Shown: positions 43,914 to 55,605, numbered from the stretch's first letter. The stretch is DNA of 64,000 nt from Salminus brasiliensis (GCF_030463535.1 NC_132878.1:95949873-96013872), one strand, 5' to 3'. The notes: a model not told the origin generated them from the sequence alone. Program-made: numbers and translations.

Positions 43914-46900
43914 CTGGGGAGGTCAGAGGAGAACTGGTTAGTGCTGGTGTTGTGATAAAGAGGTTCAGAGTGGTCTTATGTGCTGAAACACAGCCATTAT
44001 CCAGCCTCTCTTTAGCTTTATTTAGGTGGGGCTAAACTGCTGTAGGCTGAGTGGGCGGGGCTAAACTGCTGTAGGTCGAATGGATGGGGCTAAACTGCTG
44101 TAGGCTGAATGGGCGGGGCTAAACTGACATAGGCTCAGTGGGTGGAGCTAAACTGCTGTAGCTTGAAATAGTGGGGCTATACTGCCATAGGCTCAGTGGG
44201 TGGGGCTGTACAGCTGTAGGCTGAATGATGGAGCTGTACAGCTGTAGGCTGAATGAGCAGGGCTAAACTGCTGTAGGCTGAGTGGGTGGGGCTAAAGTGT
44301 TGTAGGCTGAATGGTGGGGCTAAACTGCTGTAGGCTGAGTGGGTGGGGCTAAAATGCTGTAGGTTGAATGGGTGGGGCTAAGGTGTTGCAGGTTGAATGG
44401 GTGGGGCTAAACTGCTGTAGGCTAAATGGGTGGGGCTAAACTGCTGTAGGCTGAATATGTAGGCTAACTGCCATAGGCTCAGTGGGTGGGGCTAAACTGC
44501 TGTAGGCTGAATGGGTGGGACTAAACTGCTATAGACTGAATGAATGGGTGGGGCTAAACTGCTGTAGGCTGAATGGGTGGGACTAAACTGCTATAGACTG
44601 AATGAATGGGTGGGGCTAAATTGCTGTAGGCTGAATGGGTGTGACTAAACTGTTGGAGGTTGAGTAGGTGGGGCTAAACTGCTTTAGGTTGAATGGGTGG
44701 GGCTAAACTGCAGTAGGCTTAGTGGGTATTTATATGTACAGCTCTGTATGGTTGTGACATCACAACTATGTTGCTTTAAAGCCAAAGCCACAGCTTCTAC
44801 AACTCAATTAGGCTAATTTAAACTGCTGTAGGCTGAGTGGGTGGGGCTAAACTGCTGTAGGCTGAATGGGCGGGGCTCAATGATCCTGAGATCATTATGC
44901 AGTAATTACACAGGACTGGGGAAGTCAGCACGGCTGAAAGCACCGCTGGTTTCGTGCGGGAGAAGAGGCGACCCCGCCCTGGCCATTACCGTGACTCCAG
45001 AGATAACTGGTGATTTCCCTTCTATCATCTTGAAAACCTCCTCTGCCGCTTCCTCTCCAGGTTTATCTTTAAAGCGCTTCCTGGCCAGCTCGGACAGGGC
45101 CTCCTTGAACTGGCTATATGTGATGGTGCGGCCAGTTTTGTTCCTAGAAAAGGAAGAGCAGAGGACAAGAGCCCACGGTTAATCTACCGTCACGTACACA
45201 GTGTGCTGTAAACAAACAAAGGCAAAGCAGGAGCGAGCCGGAGCTGAGCGCCGTACCCTTCTGTCCGACCCGAACCCATAACAAACAGGGCCTCCAACCA
45301 GGGAACCTCCCTCTTTATGTCTGGGAGTCAAAAAGGACCAATAAAACCCTGACATAGGCCACGTAGACTTCACGTAGACTTCACGTAGACTTCACGTAGA
45401 CTCTATGTGCATGTGCTCTACCAGAGTTCCTCACTCTTCAGTCCCAGTCCTGGGCAGAACTACACAAACTAGCATAGACTAAGCTCTCCACAATCTCAAG
45501 GCTGGTGTCGCTCACCCCTCACAAAGCATCAATCATAACTATGCATTCAATTATGATGGAAAATATGAATTATGATACCAAAAAACCCCAAAAAAGCAAC
45601 ATCTGAATTTGAGAACTATGACAAAATGCTTTTACATATTTTCGTTAACCATTAAAAACTACATGATGATGTGAAAGATTGACAGATTGACTTTTTAAAT
45701 ATAATTATTTCATAATTTTTTATAATCTAGTATTGCCATCAAACCTACCCGTTCGTAGCTTGGCTACCCCTAGCACTAGCATCGGTGCAAAGCCAGCCAC
45801 CACCTGTTTTCCAGCTGCGGCCGATGCTGCGCTGCCAGGCAGCCGACACACTCAGAGGAAAGGGTCGGGTCCCCAGCTCCAGCATCAGCACCAGCACCAG
45901 CTAACAGACATCTGAGCCGGCCAGCACAGTGGTACTGTGTTCACTGGAATGATGGATGGTGGAATAGATGAGTTGATGGGTTCGCTAATGCTCTTGTCGC
46001 TGAATGCAATCAAATCCTCACAGCAATGCTCCTCCTCCAAAATCTAGCAGAAAGCCTTCTAGAGACAGTTCCTCCAACAAAAGCAGGATCCGCTCTTCTA
46101 ACACCCTCGATTTTAGAAGAAGCAGTGAATGAGCAGGTGTCCCAATACTTTTGTCCATACAGCTCGTTCTGAATGCCAGCGCCGTCACCCCTGAAAGGGC
46201 CAGAGCACCACATCGTCCAGCGCACCGCTTCCACGGCAAAAAGTGCATAGTAACACAAATACAAACAACCATCGCCGTGGTGATGAATCACCTAAACAAA
46301 AGTCCATAAAGCCTGCGGTCTCCCAGAGTAACCCGGGCTGTCATAGCAACAGGCTGGGGTAAACACGCCCCCTTTGGGTTTATTATTCATTTGAGCTGTT
46401 GGGAGAGCGGGCAGTTTTGTTTGGGCGATCCTTCAGCGCTCCATTCCTCTCCGCCTGCTCCACGCTGCGTAATGTCACAGGGGAAATTCTCCTCGTCCCG
46501 GCGGACGAGTGTGTGTGTGTGTGTGTGTTAATGTGTGTGTGTGTTAGTGTGTGTATGCACGCATGCATGTGTGACACGTGCAGAACAGAATGTCCCGGAA
46601 AGTGTAGCATGAAGGTCCCTGTCAGCTAGTGGATCGCTGAGCGCTGTGTAGGAATGGCAGCGATGCTCTTTGCTGTGGGCCTGACATACTGCAGCCGGGC
46701 TGCTGCTTAAAGGTGAAGTCAGCTGATTTCCAAGAACCATTCTGCACAGTTCAGTGTCTGATATGAACATGTCTGAGAAAGGTTTGGTGGGAAATCGTGC
46801 TTCCTTGTGGAGAAACCTACCGCTTGTAGTTTGTTTACAGTTGCGGTGAATGGAGCCAGGCGTCTCCATTGACTACAACAGGAATATAGTAATATTTACT

Positions 46901-49900
46901 GACTATCCAAACCCGGCAGTGACCCTACACGAGTCTTCTGAGCTTTACATGTGACACTGAGGACGGTAAAAATGTGGCAGATCTATAAAAGTACATAAAT
47001 GAAAGATTTCTATAAAAGGGACTACTTTCTGTAGCCGCACTACACCCTAAGGGCAGCATGTATCCCTCCACCATTTTAATGATATGGTTCTAAAAGCAGG
47101 TTCTAGAGCCGAACTCTTCTCAGAACTCTGGTAGAACCGTGTCTCCGGCATCAGGCAGCGTCTTCATCACCATTAGGTGAAGAACTTTCTGTGAGGAGCT
47201 TTTATTAGAGCTTCAGACGTCTGCTTCCCTTCACCTCCACTGTAGTAGAACTCCAGCTCTGACTTGGGGGGTTATCTAGAACCGAGCTATGACTGTTTAT
47301 ATTTTACTGCTGAATTAGAAATACAGAAAAATGACTAGTATTGGAAAATTAATAACTTAAAGGAAGTCCATGTATTGGACAATAAGCTCATAATGTAATG
47401 ATTATGATAGGCCAACCTGATTATTATTATTATTATTATTATTATTAATAATATATTAGAATAACATTACTATAATCTTAAATGTCACAGATGTGCAAAT
47501 ACACACACACAGCTTGTCTAGTCCCTGTAGAGAAGAAGTACTGCCAATAGAATAGGACTCTCTGGAGTAGATCAACATCATGACCCTATCTGCACCATGC
47601 TGCCTAATGCCAGGCGTGGGCTAGAGGGGTATAAAGCCCCCCAGCATTGAGGAGCTGTGGAGCAGTGGAGGAGCTGTGTTCTCTGGAATGATGGATGGTG
47701 GAGCTCCATCCAGTACTTTTGGGATGAGTTGGGGGACTTGAGGTGGGACGGTGGTGATCAACACTCTTGTTGCCGAATGCAATCAAGTTCTCACAGCAAT
47801 GTTCCTCCAAAATCTCCAAAACCTCCCTGGACAGTAGAGACAGGATCAGCTCTTTTTACCACCCTTTGATTTCTGCAGAAACAGTGAAAGAGCAGGTGTC
47901 CCAATACTTTTGTCCCTGTAGTGTATTTGATAGGAAGTGCCACTCTGTTCAGTCCATATAGAGCTCGGTAGACTCGGTGTCGGTTCACTGGTGGAATCGG
48001 TCAGTTTCCAGCATGCAGCAGTCTATAATCCCAGTCTGTGGGTACTGTGCAGCTTTCGCCCCAGAGGAAGACCCAGTTTAGCCCCCCACCCTTCCCCCAC
48101 ACTACGGCCTGCTCTTACACTCCGCCTAGGCCTTAAAAAACAACACCCACACACTTGTTTTTCAGAGATACTGCGTATGTCTCAAATATTATATATATAT
48201 ATACAGTACTGTGCAAAAGCTTTAGTCCCCTGTGTAAAGCAGGGTGTTTATCTCCTCAGTAAATCACTGATATTAGAATAAACACTAATAAAAGTGGTGG
48301 TGGTTCTCCTCTCTCATGGAGTCTAGTGTTATTGAGAGTTCTCCTCAGATCAACACCTGGTTTGGTGGTAAATCAGGGCTTAATGATGGTAAATCAGGTG
48401 AGCTGCTGCTGCTGCTGCTGCTGCTGATGGAGGTGAACACATCCTCCACGCTGTGCTGGCTGGACTGGGGGGCGTCCAGGAGAACCCTGGAGGAACCGAG
48501 CTCTGTTCTTCAGACTAGCTCACCGACAAGATCTCACTACTTTCTTTCTTCAGAATGAGAAGCTCTTGTTTCTCCTTTTTACTGGATTCATGTTCAGCTG
48601 CTTTATCTGTTCTGATGAGATCTGGAGCTTCTATAGTAGAAACCCTCTCACTGCTGAGAGACGGGGTTTATAATAATGAGATTAGGTCTCATATATATAT
48701 ATATATATATATATACACGTTAAAAAAAAGGTTAACACATTAAAGTTTACAAATTAATTGTACAATAACTACCATATAGAGCTGGGCGAAATGGTAAAAA
48801 TGTCGTATTACAATATTTAAAGACATTTTTTACAATATATGATATAAACAGTAAAAAAATGTTATTATAAAAACTGCTACCCAAATACTCTCCCATACTG
48901 AGTACTGTGATTTTTACTCAAAATATGCTTCACTCTTTTTAATAAAACACTTTTCCTCAGTGTGCTATGACAAAACTGATCACAATACGATGAAATTGTC
49001 ATATCGCACACCCCCACTATATATATATATATATACTATAAATCCGAACACATCACACACTCTTGTAACTCGTCCCTCATTAATCACCAGCACCGGTGTT
49101 AGACAGACCACCGTGGCCCTCCCTGGTGATGCTAGAGATCAACCCATGCTCTCTTCATGCATATTGCTGTAGTATAGTATAGTGTTGATTCTCTGTGGAC
49201 GGCCGAGTGCTTGTCCTCGCTAGCGTTCAGCCCGCTCTGTCCCGGCGCAAAACCTCACCAGCCATCCTGCTGCACGAAAACGAACCACCATCAAGATCGT
49301 CTTCGTGAGGTCACATAATTAAAATCTGGCCTAGTTTAGACACCGCTGGGTCATTCTGGCCTGCGGACTTCAGGATTATTCAGAATGAGCCATCCTGACC
49401 TGTAGCTCTGGGCACTGCAGATTCATACTGGATTATAATCACTACACACTAATTACTGTCAGCCTGTACACACTACACTACACACACACTGCAGATTCAT
49501 ACTGGATTATAATCACTACACACTAATTACTGTCAGCCTGTACACACTACACTACACACACACTGCAGATTCATACTGGATTATAATCACTACACACTAA
49601 TTACTGTCAGCCTGTACACACTACACACACACTGCAGATTCATACTGGATTATAATCACTACACACTAATTACTGTCAGCCTGTACACACTACACACACA
49701 CACACTGCAGATTCATACTGGATTATAATCACTACACACTAATTACTGTCAGCCTGTACACACTACACTACACACACACTGCAGATTCATACTGGATTAT
49801 AATCACTACACACTAATTACTGTCAGCCTGTACACACTACACACACACACACTGCAGATTCATACTGGATTATAATCACTACACACTAATTACTGTCAGC

Positions 49901-50575
49901 CTGTACACACTACACACACTGCAGATTCATACTGGATTATAATCACTACACACTAATTACTGTCAGCCTGTACACACTACACACACACTGCAGATTCATA
50001 CTGGATTATAATCACTACACACTAATTACTGTCAGCCTGTACACACTACACACACTGCAGATTCATACTGGATTATAATCACTACACACTAATTACTGTC
50101 AGCCTGTACACACTACACACACACTGCAGATTCATACTGGATTATAATCACTACACACTAATTACTGTCAGCCTGTACACACTACACACACTGCAGATTC
50201 ATACTGGATTATAATCACTACACACTAAATACAGAGATGGCCTACTTGACTTTGGAGAAGACTATGTCCACGTCCGTGAGGGTGATGCTTTTGCCGTCTA
50301 TGACGCCGCAGTCCTTGCACAGCTTGGACCAATTCTTGCCGTGCATCTCCTTCCCTGTGGCCCGGGTGTCTCCGTGGATGGCGAAGCGCCGGAAGGCCTC
50401 CTCCAGCGCCGTGAGCTCCACCGGCGTTCTGGCTCCCGCGCCTCCCTCACTCGTTCCGTTGGACTCTGTGGACAGACGCTTGGCGCGCTCTCTCGAATGC
50501 TCGCTCGGAGGCCGCAGGGGCGTGCTGTTCGGGACGGGGTGCTTGGCGGTCTGTACTTTAAACTCTTCCATGGTG
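43704..50575 (-). CDS. tppp: tppp, tubulin polymerization-promoting protein (three coding exons)
   Basis: Exons 50571-50246, 45143-44990 and 43913-43704 join in frame to 229 residues plus TGA (human TPPP is 219). The N-terminus is a basic/Ser-Pro tail with AKRLSTES, as in TPPP1 but absent from TPPP3. The p25-alpha core has [38 protein letters not shown] and [11 protein letters not shown]; exon 2 has [20 protein letters not shown] and VISGVT; the C-terminal tail has [20 protein letters not shown] and [20 protein letters not shown] binds tubulin, promotes polymerisation and bundling, and is enriched in myelinating glia. A CTCTCTCTCTCCTCAG acceptor directly before CACCATGG shows the 5' UTR is spliced, so a noncoding exon lies upstream. 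Convergent with cep72, as I recall for the human locus. Confidence 0.96.
44015..44880. repeat. minisatellite, 29-bp unit, in tppp intron 2
   Basis: About 28 copies of TGGGTGGGGCTAAACTGCTG plus TAGGCTGAA, ending about 110 bp before the exon 2 donor. A unique 110-bp stretch interrupts it near 44730-44820. G-rich on plus, so C-rich in the pre-mRNA. Confidence 0.95.
44990..45143 (-). CDS. tppp: tppp coding exon 2
   Basis: Acceptor CCTTTTCTAG; encodes the second half of the p25-alpha core ([20 protein letters not shown] ... [14 protein letters not shown]); donor GTAATG; phase 2 to phase 0. Human has KGKSCRTIT where this has KNKTGRTIT. Confidence 0.95.
45365..45402. repeat. ACTTCACGTAG short tandem repeat
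   Basis: Four copies of an 11-bp unit GACTTCACGTA with one variant. Confidence 0.85.
45730..45925. repeat. SINE-like fragment
   Basis: TTCGTAGCTTGGCTACCCCT and AGAGGAAAGGGTCGGGTCCC pieces also occur at 34690-34870. Confidence 0.45.
45937..46162. mobile_element. MITE family A, copy 6 (partial)
   Basis: Internal GTTCACTGGAATGATGGATG through CCCAATACTTTTGTCCATAC; the other end is missing. In tppp intron 1. Confidence 0.65.
46163..47485. other. tppp intron 1, mostly unassigned
   Basis: (TG)n microsatellite at 46508-46555 and (ATT)n at 47422-47450. Otherwise no exon or element that I can support. Confidence 0.4.
47486..47925. mobile_element. MITE family A, copy 7 (one end missing)
   Basis: From the internal CACAGATGTGCAAATACACA to the terminal CCCAATACTTTTGTCCCTGT followed by AGTGTA. 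In tppp intron 1. Confidence 0.7.
48195..48680. repeat. interspersed repeat with (CTG)n core, inverted copy
   Basis: Starts TACAGTACTGTGCAAAAGCT, typical of a DNA-transposon terminal repeat, and carries GCTGCTGCTGCTGCTGCTGC. In tppp intron 1. About 18 kb from, and inverted relative to, 29480-29965. Confidence 0.8.
48690..49410. repeat. tppp intron 1: (TA)n tracts and a diverged interspersed element
   Basis: (TA)n runs at 48690-48715 and 49016-49035 flank a GCTGGGCGAAATGGTAAAAA segment related to 25580-25800. Confidence 0.5.
49421..50231. repeat. minisatellite, 65- to 74-bp unit, ending beside the tppp exon 1 donor
   Basis: About 12 copies with ATTCATACTGGATTATAATC, ACTACACACTAATTACTGTC and AGCCTGTACACACTAC. 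Length varies by the number of CA or CTACA units. The last copy runs to within about 15 bp of the exon 1 donor. Confidence 0.96.
50246..50571 (-). CDS. tppp: tppp coding exon 1
   Basis: The ATG at 50571-50569 sits in a good Kozak context (CACCATGG), and the exon itself begins at 50575 after a pyrimidine-rich acceptor. 108 codons plus 2 bases. The donor GTAGGC (50245-50240) leaves AA to be completed by the G of exon 2. A minisatellite ends about 15 bp inside the following intron. Confidence 0.95.
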
Positions 50576-50631
50576 CTGAGGAGAGAGAGAGAACAGCAAG
50601 GTAACCGACAGCTTCCATAGCAGCACTTACA

Positions 50632-50895
50632 GTCATGGCCAAAAGTATTTGCACCCCTTTAGAGCAAGTCTCTTCATCCACTCTTCTGATCACTGCTTCT
50701 CCCAACAGCTGTTTTGGGATTTAGGCTCTCCGGTGCTTTTGTCTGAGTGGTTTCTGAGGTATGCTTTGGGCCACTGTCCTGCTGCAAGACCTCTGACCTC
50801 TGACGGTGACCCAGCTTTCAGACACTGGGCCCTTCACTGCGCTCTGAAATTCTTTGGTAGTCTTAATGCATACAGAAGGTGTGGGATGCAGTTAA
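50632..50895. mobile_element. Tc1-like relic fragment upstream of tppp
   Basis: ACAGTCATGGCCAAAAGTAT with TTGCACCCC is a Tc1-type terminal sequence. TATGCTTTGGGCCACTGTCC resembles a reverse-strand piece of a transposase gene. Badly decayed. Confidence 0.5.
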
Positions 50896-50897
50896 TC

Positions 50898-51402
50898 TAC
50901 ATATATGGACAAAAGTATTGGGACACCTGCTCATTCATGGTTTCTTCTGAGCTGATCCTGCTTTTGTTGGAGTAACTGTCTCTACTGTCCAGAGAAGAAG
51001 AAGGCTTTCTACTAGATTCTGGAGAAGGAGCATTGCTGTGAGGATTTGATTGATTGCGTTCAGCGACAAGAGCAGCGTTAGTTAGTGAGGTCAGGATGCT
51101 GGATGATGATCACCACCCCACCTCATCATCTCCAACTCCACCCAACTCATCCCAAAAGTACTGGATGGAGCTCCACCATCCATCATTCCAGAGAACACAG
51201 TCCTTCCACTGCTCCACAGCTCCTCAATGCTGGGGGGCTTTATACCCCTCTAGCCGACTCTAGGGGGAGCCCAAGAGCAAGAAACACCAAATCTCACATA
51301 ATACTGATTTAATATACACTCTATGTCCAAATGTTTGTGGACACCCCTTCTAATGAAGCAATGAATGAGCAGGTGTCCCAATAATTTTGTCAATACAGGG
51401 TA
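50898..51402. mobile_element. MITE family A, copy 8 plus a second internally deleted copy
   Basis: 50898-51260 is a forward copy ending in the TTTATACCCCTCTAGCC region. 51314-51402 carries both ends (TACACTCTATGTCCAAATGT and GTGTCCCAATAATTTTGTCA) with almost nothing between, a solo-like deletion derivative. Confidence 0.7.
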
Positions 51403-51713
51403 ATCAATAAAAGGGCTGTGTTCTGCAGAAGTTGTAGTTTGTTGTACTTGCAGGACGTTGCTGTGACACGACACAAAATCCAATCCAATGTGTCACTCAA
51501 GGCAAAAAATCTGATTTGGCGAGCCGTGCCGCTTTGCCATCAGCAGCCGGAGCCTGAGAGAGCACAACTGGCCGTGCTCTCTCTCTCCAGGTGGGTAGAT
51601 GGCGCTCTCTCCCCTCGTCACTCTGAAACGCTGTTGGCCCGGCAGGAGTGAGTCATAGTGCAAATGACACGTCCCGACTGTAGAGGGAGCCCAAGAGCAA
51701 TAACACTGACTAA
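51403..51713. repeat. local duplication, copy A
   Basis: CTGATTTGGCGAGCCGTGCC, TCCAGGTGGGTAGATGGCGC and CTGTTGGCCCGGCAGGAGTG occur in the same order at 53041-53332. Both copies are flanked by the same MITE-A ends. Confidence 0.9.
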
Positions 51714-51915
51714 TATACACTCTACACTCTCCTGTCCAAATGTTTGTGGACACCCCTTCTAATGAATGCATTCAGCTACTTTAAGCTAGTAGAAAGTCTT
51801 CTTCCCTCGACAGTAGAGACAGTTACTCCAAAAAAAGCATTATGAGCTCTTTTTAACATCCTCGATTTCAGAAGCAATGAATTAGCAGGCGTCCCAATAC
51901 TTTTGTCAATACAGT
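51714..51915. mobile_element. MITE family A, copy 9 (internally deleted)
   Basis: TGTCCAAATGTTTGTGGACA near the left end, CCCAATACTTTTGTCAATAC near the right end, about 200 bp in total. Confidence 0.65.
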
Positions 51916-52560
51916 TTATTAGATAGTCCTCTCTGTTTAGCTTTCCTTGAACAATAGCTTATGTTAGCTTGACTAACTAGCAAGCTAGCAGACAGTGCAA
52001 TTAAAGAAAATAGTAATTGGACGCAGCAGCTAACTATCAAATATATCTAGCCAGCCAGCTAGCTGCGTCCTCAGCTTTTAAAAACAACTTGATGATTAAA
52101 TATTAATTTATTTACACCGAAAAATGAGAGTTACTAGCAAAGGTCAAAGGTAATAATGCAGTCGGGTCACCTTCCACCTCCGCCCATCAGCAGCTGCTAC
52201 CGGGTGTTACCGCCAGCTATCCAGGCCTGTTCAGATTAGCTGGGAGGCAGTGAAATGGACAGTGGGGCTCGTGGGCTGTGGTATGAAGCTGACTGGGCAG
52301 ATGTGGCGCTCTGGCACGGAGGTGAGGTGTTATTAATAGACTGGTGTGGAATTCGGGCCCAGCCGGCTGAGGTGCTAGCAGGGATTAGATGCTGAAGGGG
52401 GCCGACAGTTTTCCCTCCAGTTCAGAGAGGGCTGACAGTAGATGAGGGCCAGTGGGAACCTGTGCTAACCTGGCTTTGGGTCTAAAACTGCCCTTATATA
52501 AGACCATACAGCTTACTGGAATATTCCGCATCCCTGTGGCGATGATAATTTAGCGTTATC
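51916..52560. other. upstream of tppp, no feature recognised
   Basis: Contains GCTAGC-rich words at 51975-52070 but no gene or array. Confidence 0.4.
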
Positions 52561-52906
52561 TAGTTTAAAACAGCTTTACAGAAATCCGGAAAAGCTGGAG
52601 AGCTGAGGATAGAGACCATGGGAGGAAGCGAGACTCGCAGGGAGAACCCATCCTCCTCTGGTCAGAACCACTTATTAATGACTAATAAATGGTAGAAGGT
52701 CACCTTAGCGCCATAAAAGTCCACTGTTATGCTCAGGCGTACTGATATAATCACTGATATGCTGAGAAATAGTGATAGTAACAATAATAAAAGTAATGAT
52801 GATGGTAATTATTATTAGCGTTGTTGTTATTAATAACAATAATAATGAAAATAACAACCTTTAGAATAATATTCAGGCTATGTTCACATCACACGTACCG
52901 TAACTA

Positions 52907-53040
52907 CTAGTAGAAAGTCTTCTTCTCTGGACAGTAGAGACAGTTACTCCAACAAAAGCAGAATCAACTCCTTTTAACACCCTCGATTTCAGAGGAAGCA
53001 ATGAATGAGCAGGTGTCCCAATACTTTTGTCAATGCAGGG
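52907..53040. mobile_element. MITE family A, copy 10 (fragment)
   Basis: AGTAGAAAGTCTTCTTCTCT to CCCAATACTTTTGTCAATGC, one terminal end only. A further 40-bp terminal fragment lies at 53333-53372. Confidence 0.6.
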
Positions 53041-53332
53041 TAATCAATAAAAGGGCTTGCAGGACGTTGCTGTGACACGACACAAAATAAAATCTGTCTG
53101 ATCTGTGTCACATCCAGGCAAAAACATCTGATTTGGCGAGCCGTGCCGCTTTGCCATCAGCAGCCGGAGCCTGAGAGAGCACAACTGGCCGTGCTCTCTC
53201 TCTCCAGGTGGGTAGATGGCGCTCTCTCCCCTCGTCACTCTGTGACGCTGTTGGCCCGGCAGGAGTGAGTCGTAGTGCAAATTACACGTCCCGACTGTAG
53301 GAGGAGCCCAAGAGCAATAACACTGACTAATA
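53041..53332. repeat. local duplication, copy B
   Basis: Second copy of 51403-51713, lacking about 28 bp near its start (the TTCTGCAGAAGTTGTAG part). Confidence 0.9.
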
Positions 53333-53389
53333 TACACTCTATGTCCAAATGTTTGTGGACACCTCTTCTAATGAATCTTCTCTTAAGCG

Positions 53390-53830
53390 CTGTTGGCCGG
53401 CACGGTGGTCTTTACATGTTTCGGAGGAGACGCGTCTTTGTAGTCCTTGTCCTCCTAGTGTTGGGAGCATCGCTAGGGCTAGGGGGCGCTACAAACGGGA
53501 GGGTAAAGATCACTTCACTTGAGTCACTTCAGCCTGGTGATGGAAACGTAGCCTTAGGAGTCCATGTAAATGGTTAAATATGAGTAAATGGTTACTGTAG
53601 TTCGCATATCGAATAACAAAAAAAGGAAGCCTAAACTTATCAGTTTAATCGAAAAGGGGGTGGAGTTCACCGCAAATCCTGCAATTATACTTAACAAACG
53701 GGCGTGAACAGCTGTCCATGAGGGGGCGCTGAAAGTGTTATTCACATTTACTGCAGTGGTGTGGAAGCGAATTCCGCTCCCCAACTGTAGGGGGCGCCCA
53801 GGAGCAGAAAACACAAATTCTTACATACTG
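53390..53830. repeat. SINE-like fragments
   Basis: GGCACGGTGGTCTTTACATG, CGGAGGAGACGCGTC and GGGAGCATCGCTAGGGCTAG look like an interspersed repeat. AACTGTAGGGGGCGCCCAGG at 53783 matches pieces at 51255 and 51680. Confidence 0.45.
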
Positions 53831-54159
53831 CTGCTTTAAAGTGAGAGGAAAATGCTTATTTTTTGCTTAATTTTTATATTTATTATAATTAGTATTTATA
53901 ATTATAATATATCATATATTTAATATATATTATTTATATTATAAAATTGTTTTCTTAATTATTGTTAATTATTATTATTTATAATATATTTATATGATTA
54001 TTTATATTATACAATGCTTATTTTCTTAATTTTTATTTATTATTATTATTTATATTTATAATATTGTTATTTATATTATAAAATGTTTATTTTTTTCAAA
54101 TATAAAGTGTTTTGATTTTTGGGGACTGCGCTGACATGGTCTCGTGCAAAAGAAAGGCA

Positions 54160-54210
54160 TTCAAACTCACACACACACACTCACACACACACACACACAC
54201 ACACACACCA
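54160..54210. repeat. (CA)n microsatellite
   Basis: About 20 CA units with one interruption. Confidence 0.9.
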
Positions 54211-54234
54211 AAAGCACAAAAGGATGTGCAGACT

Positions 54235-54330
54235 CACCTCGGCCCTCGAGGTCCCCTCCCGCTGTCTGTCCTCACCTCAGCGTGGCTCAGGTCAGCGCGT
54301 GCTCTCGGCCTCCGAATGCAACTGAAAGCA
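54235..54330 (-). other. candidate noncoding first exon of tppp
   Basis: The tppp coding exon starts at a splice acceptor, so an upstream exon is needed. On the minus strand a consensus donor (GCCGAG then GTGAGTCTG, around 54234) ends a GC-rich, CpG-containing stretch. This is the best candidate within 5 kb, but its start is undefined and no transcript evidence is available. Confidence 0.25.
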
Positions 54331-55299
54331 CCACAGAGAAACGTGCTGACAGGACGGTGGCGGCAGGAGCTCCTGCAGGACCTAGCCAAAGTGCAAAGCA
54401 CTGCCCTGCCTGACTGTAATCTGCCCCGCCAGCCAGACTTTCACTTTCACATTCAGTAGAGCCGCAGCGTCACCCTGAGCTGATTCATTTAAGCCCACGC
54501 TGTGCTCATGCCACGGCTTGCGGTGCACAGCGCTTCCTCAATTAATGCTGCACAGTGTCAACAGGGTCACCCTGGATTCGCCGCCGGCTCTTTACCTACG
54601 GTTATTACAGCCCCCGGGAGCACGTGCTGACCTACTGACCTTCTAAAATTTTGCGCGGTCTTAATATTCTGTCATCACAAAGCACCATCAATATCAATAA
54701 AAAAAAACACGTAATCAATAACAGGAAACCTAAGACCCCCAGTGAGCAGCCAAAGACCACAGCGGCAAGGAAAGACTGGAGGATCCAAGACTCACTAGGG
54801 GGACCCGGCCCGTCCTCCTCTGATCAGAACTATTTATTAATTATTGATAAAAGGTTTATAACCAGCGAATAAGACTGCTGTACTGCTCAGGTGTGCTGTA
54901 TAAGCCTAATATAATACTAATACTACTACTACTAATAATAATAATAATAATAATAATAATCAGAATATAGTATAACTTAATGTAATCATGGCAGTGATGA
55001 TTATTCGTTATCTTACTAAAGCAGCAAAGTTAAATGTAATTATTTATTTTTCTTACATTTTCACAGATTATTTATTTATTTATCCAGATCAATCTCTCCA
55101 TCCGGAAAGTGAGAGTCTGATCCTGATTGGATGAGAAGTATAAACAGACACCATTCTGACTCCCTATTGGTTTATAAGAGATCATCACACCTGCACACGT
55201 CCCGTCACTCTCCAGCAGCTCACAGCAGACGTCTGTAGTCTAGTATGAAGACTGTGTCCGTGGCAGAGACTCAAGAGAGCTGCAGTGAAACGTCCCGAC

Positions 55300-55605
55300 T
55301 GAGCCCCACATTTACACTCCAATAAAGCTTATTGATCACATTTACATTCCAATAAAGCTTATTGATCACATTTACATTCCAATAAAGCTTATTGATCACA
55401 TTTACATTCCAATAAAGCTTATTGATCACATTTACACTCCAATAAAGCTTATTGATCACATTTACACTCCAATAAAGCTTATTGATCACATTTACACTCC
55501 AATAAAGCTTATTGATCACATTTACATTCCAATAAAGCTTATTGATCACATTTACACTCCAATAAAGCTTATTGATCACATTTACATTCCAATAAAGCCT
55601 ATTGA
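55300..55605. repeat. minisatellite, 30-bp unit, ten copies, each with AATAAA
   Basis: Units AATAAAGCTTATTGATCACA plus TTTACATTCC, nearly identical (C/T variation at one site). Contains HindIII-like AAGCTT and TGATCA words in every copy. Confidence 0.97.

Noticed and set aside
49421..50231. CRISPR-like regular repeats
   Set aside because: Units are head-to-tail without unique spacers, in a vertebrate intron; this is a minisatellite.
55271..55579. 102-codon minus-strand frame with VINKLYW repeats
   Set aside because: Direct translation of the 30-bp satellite.
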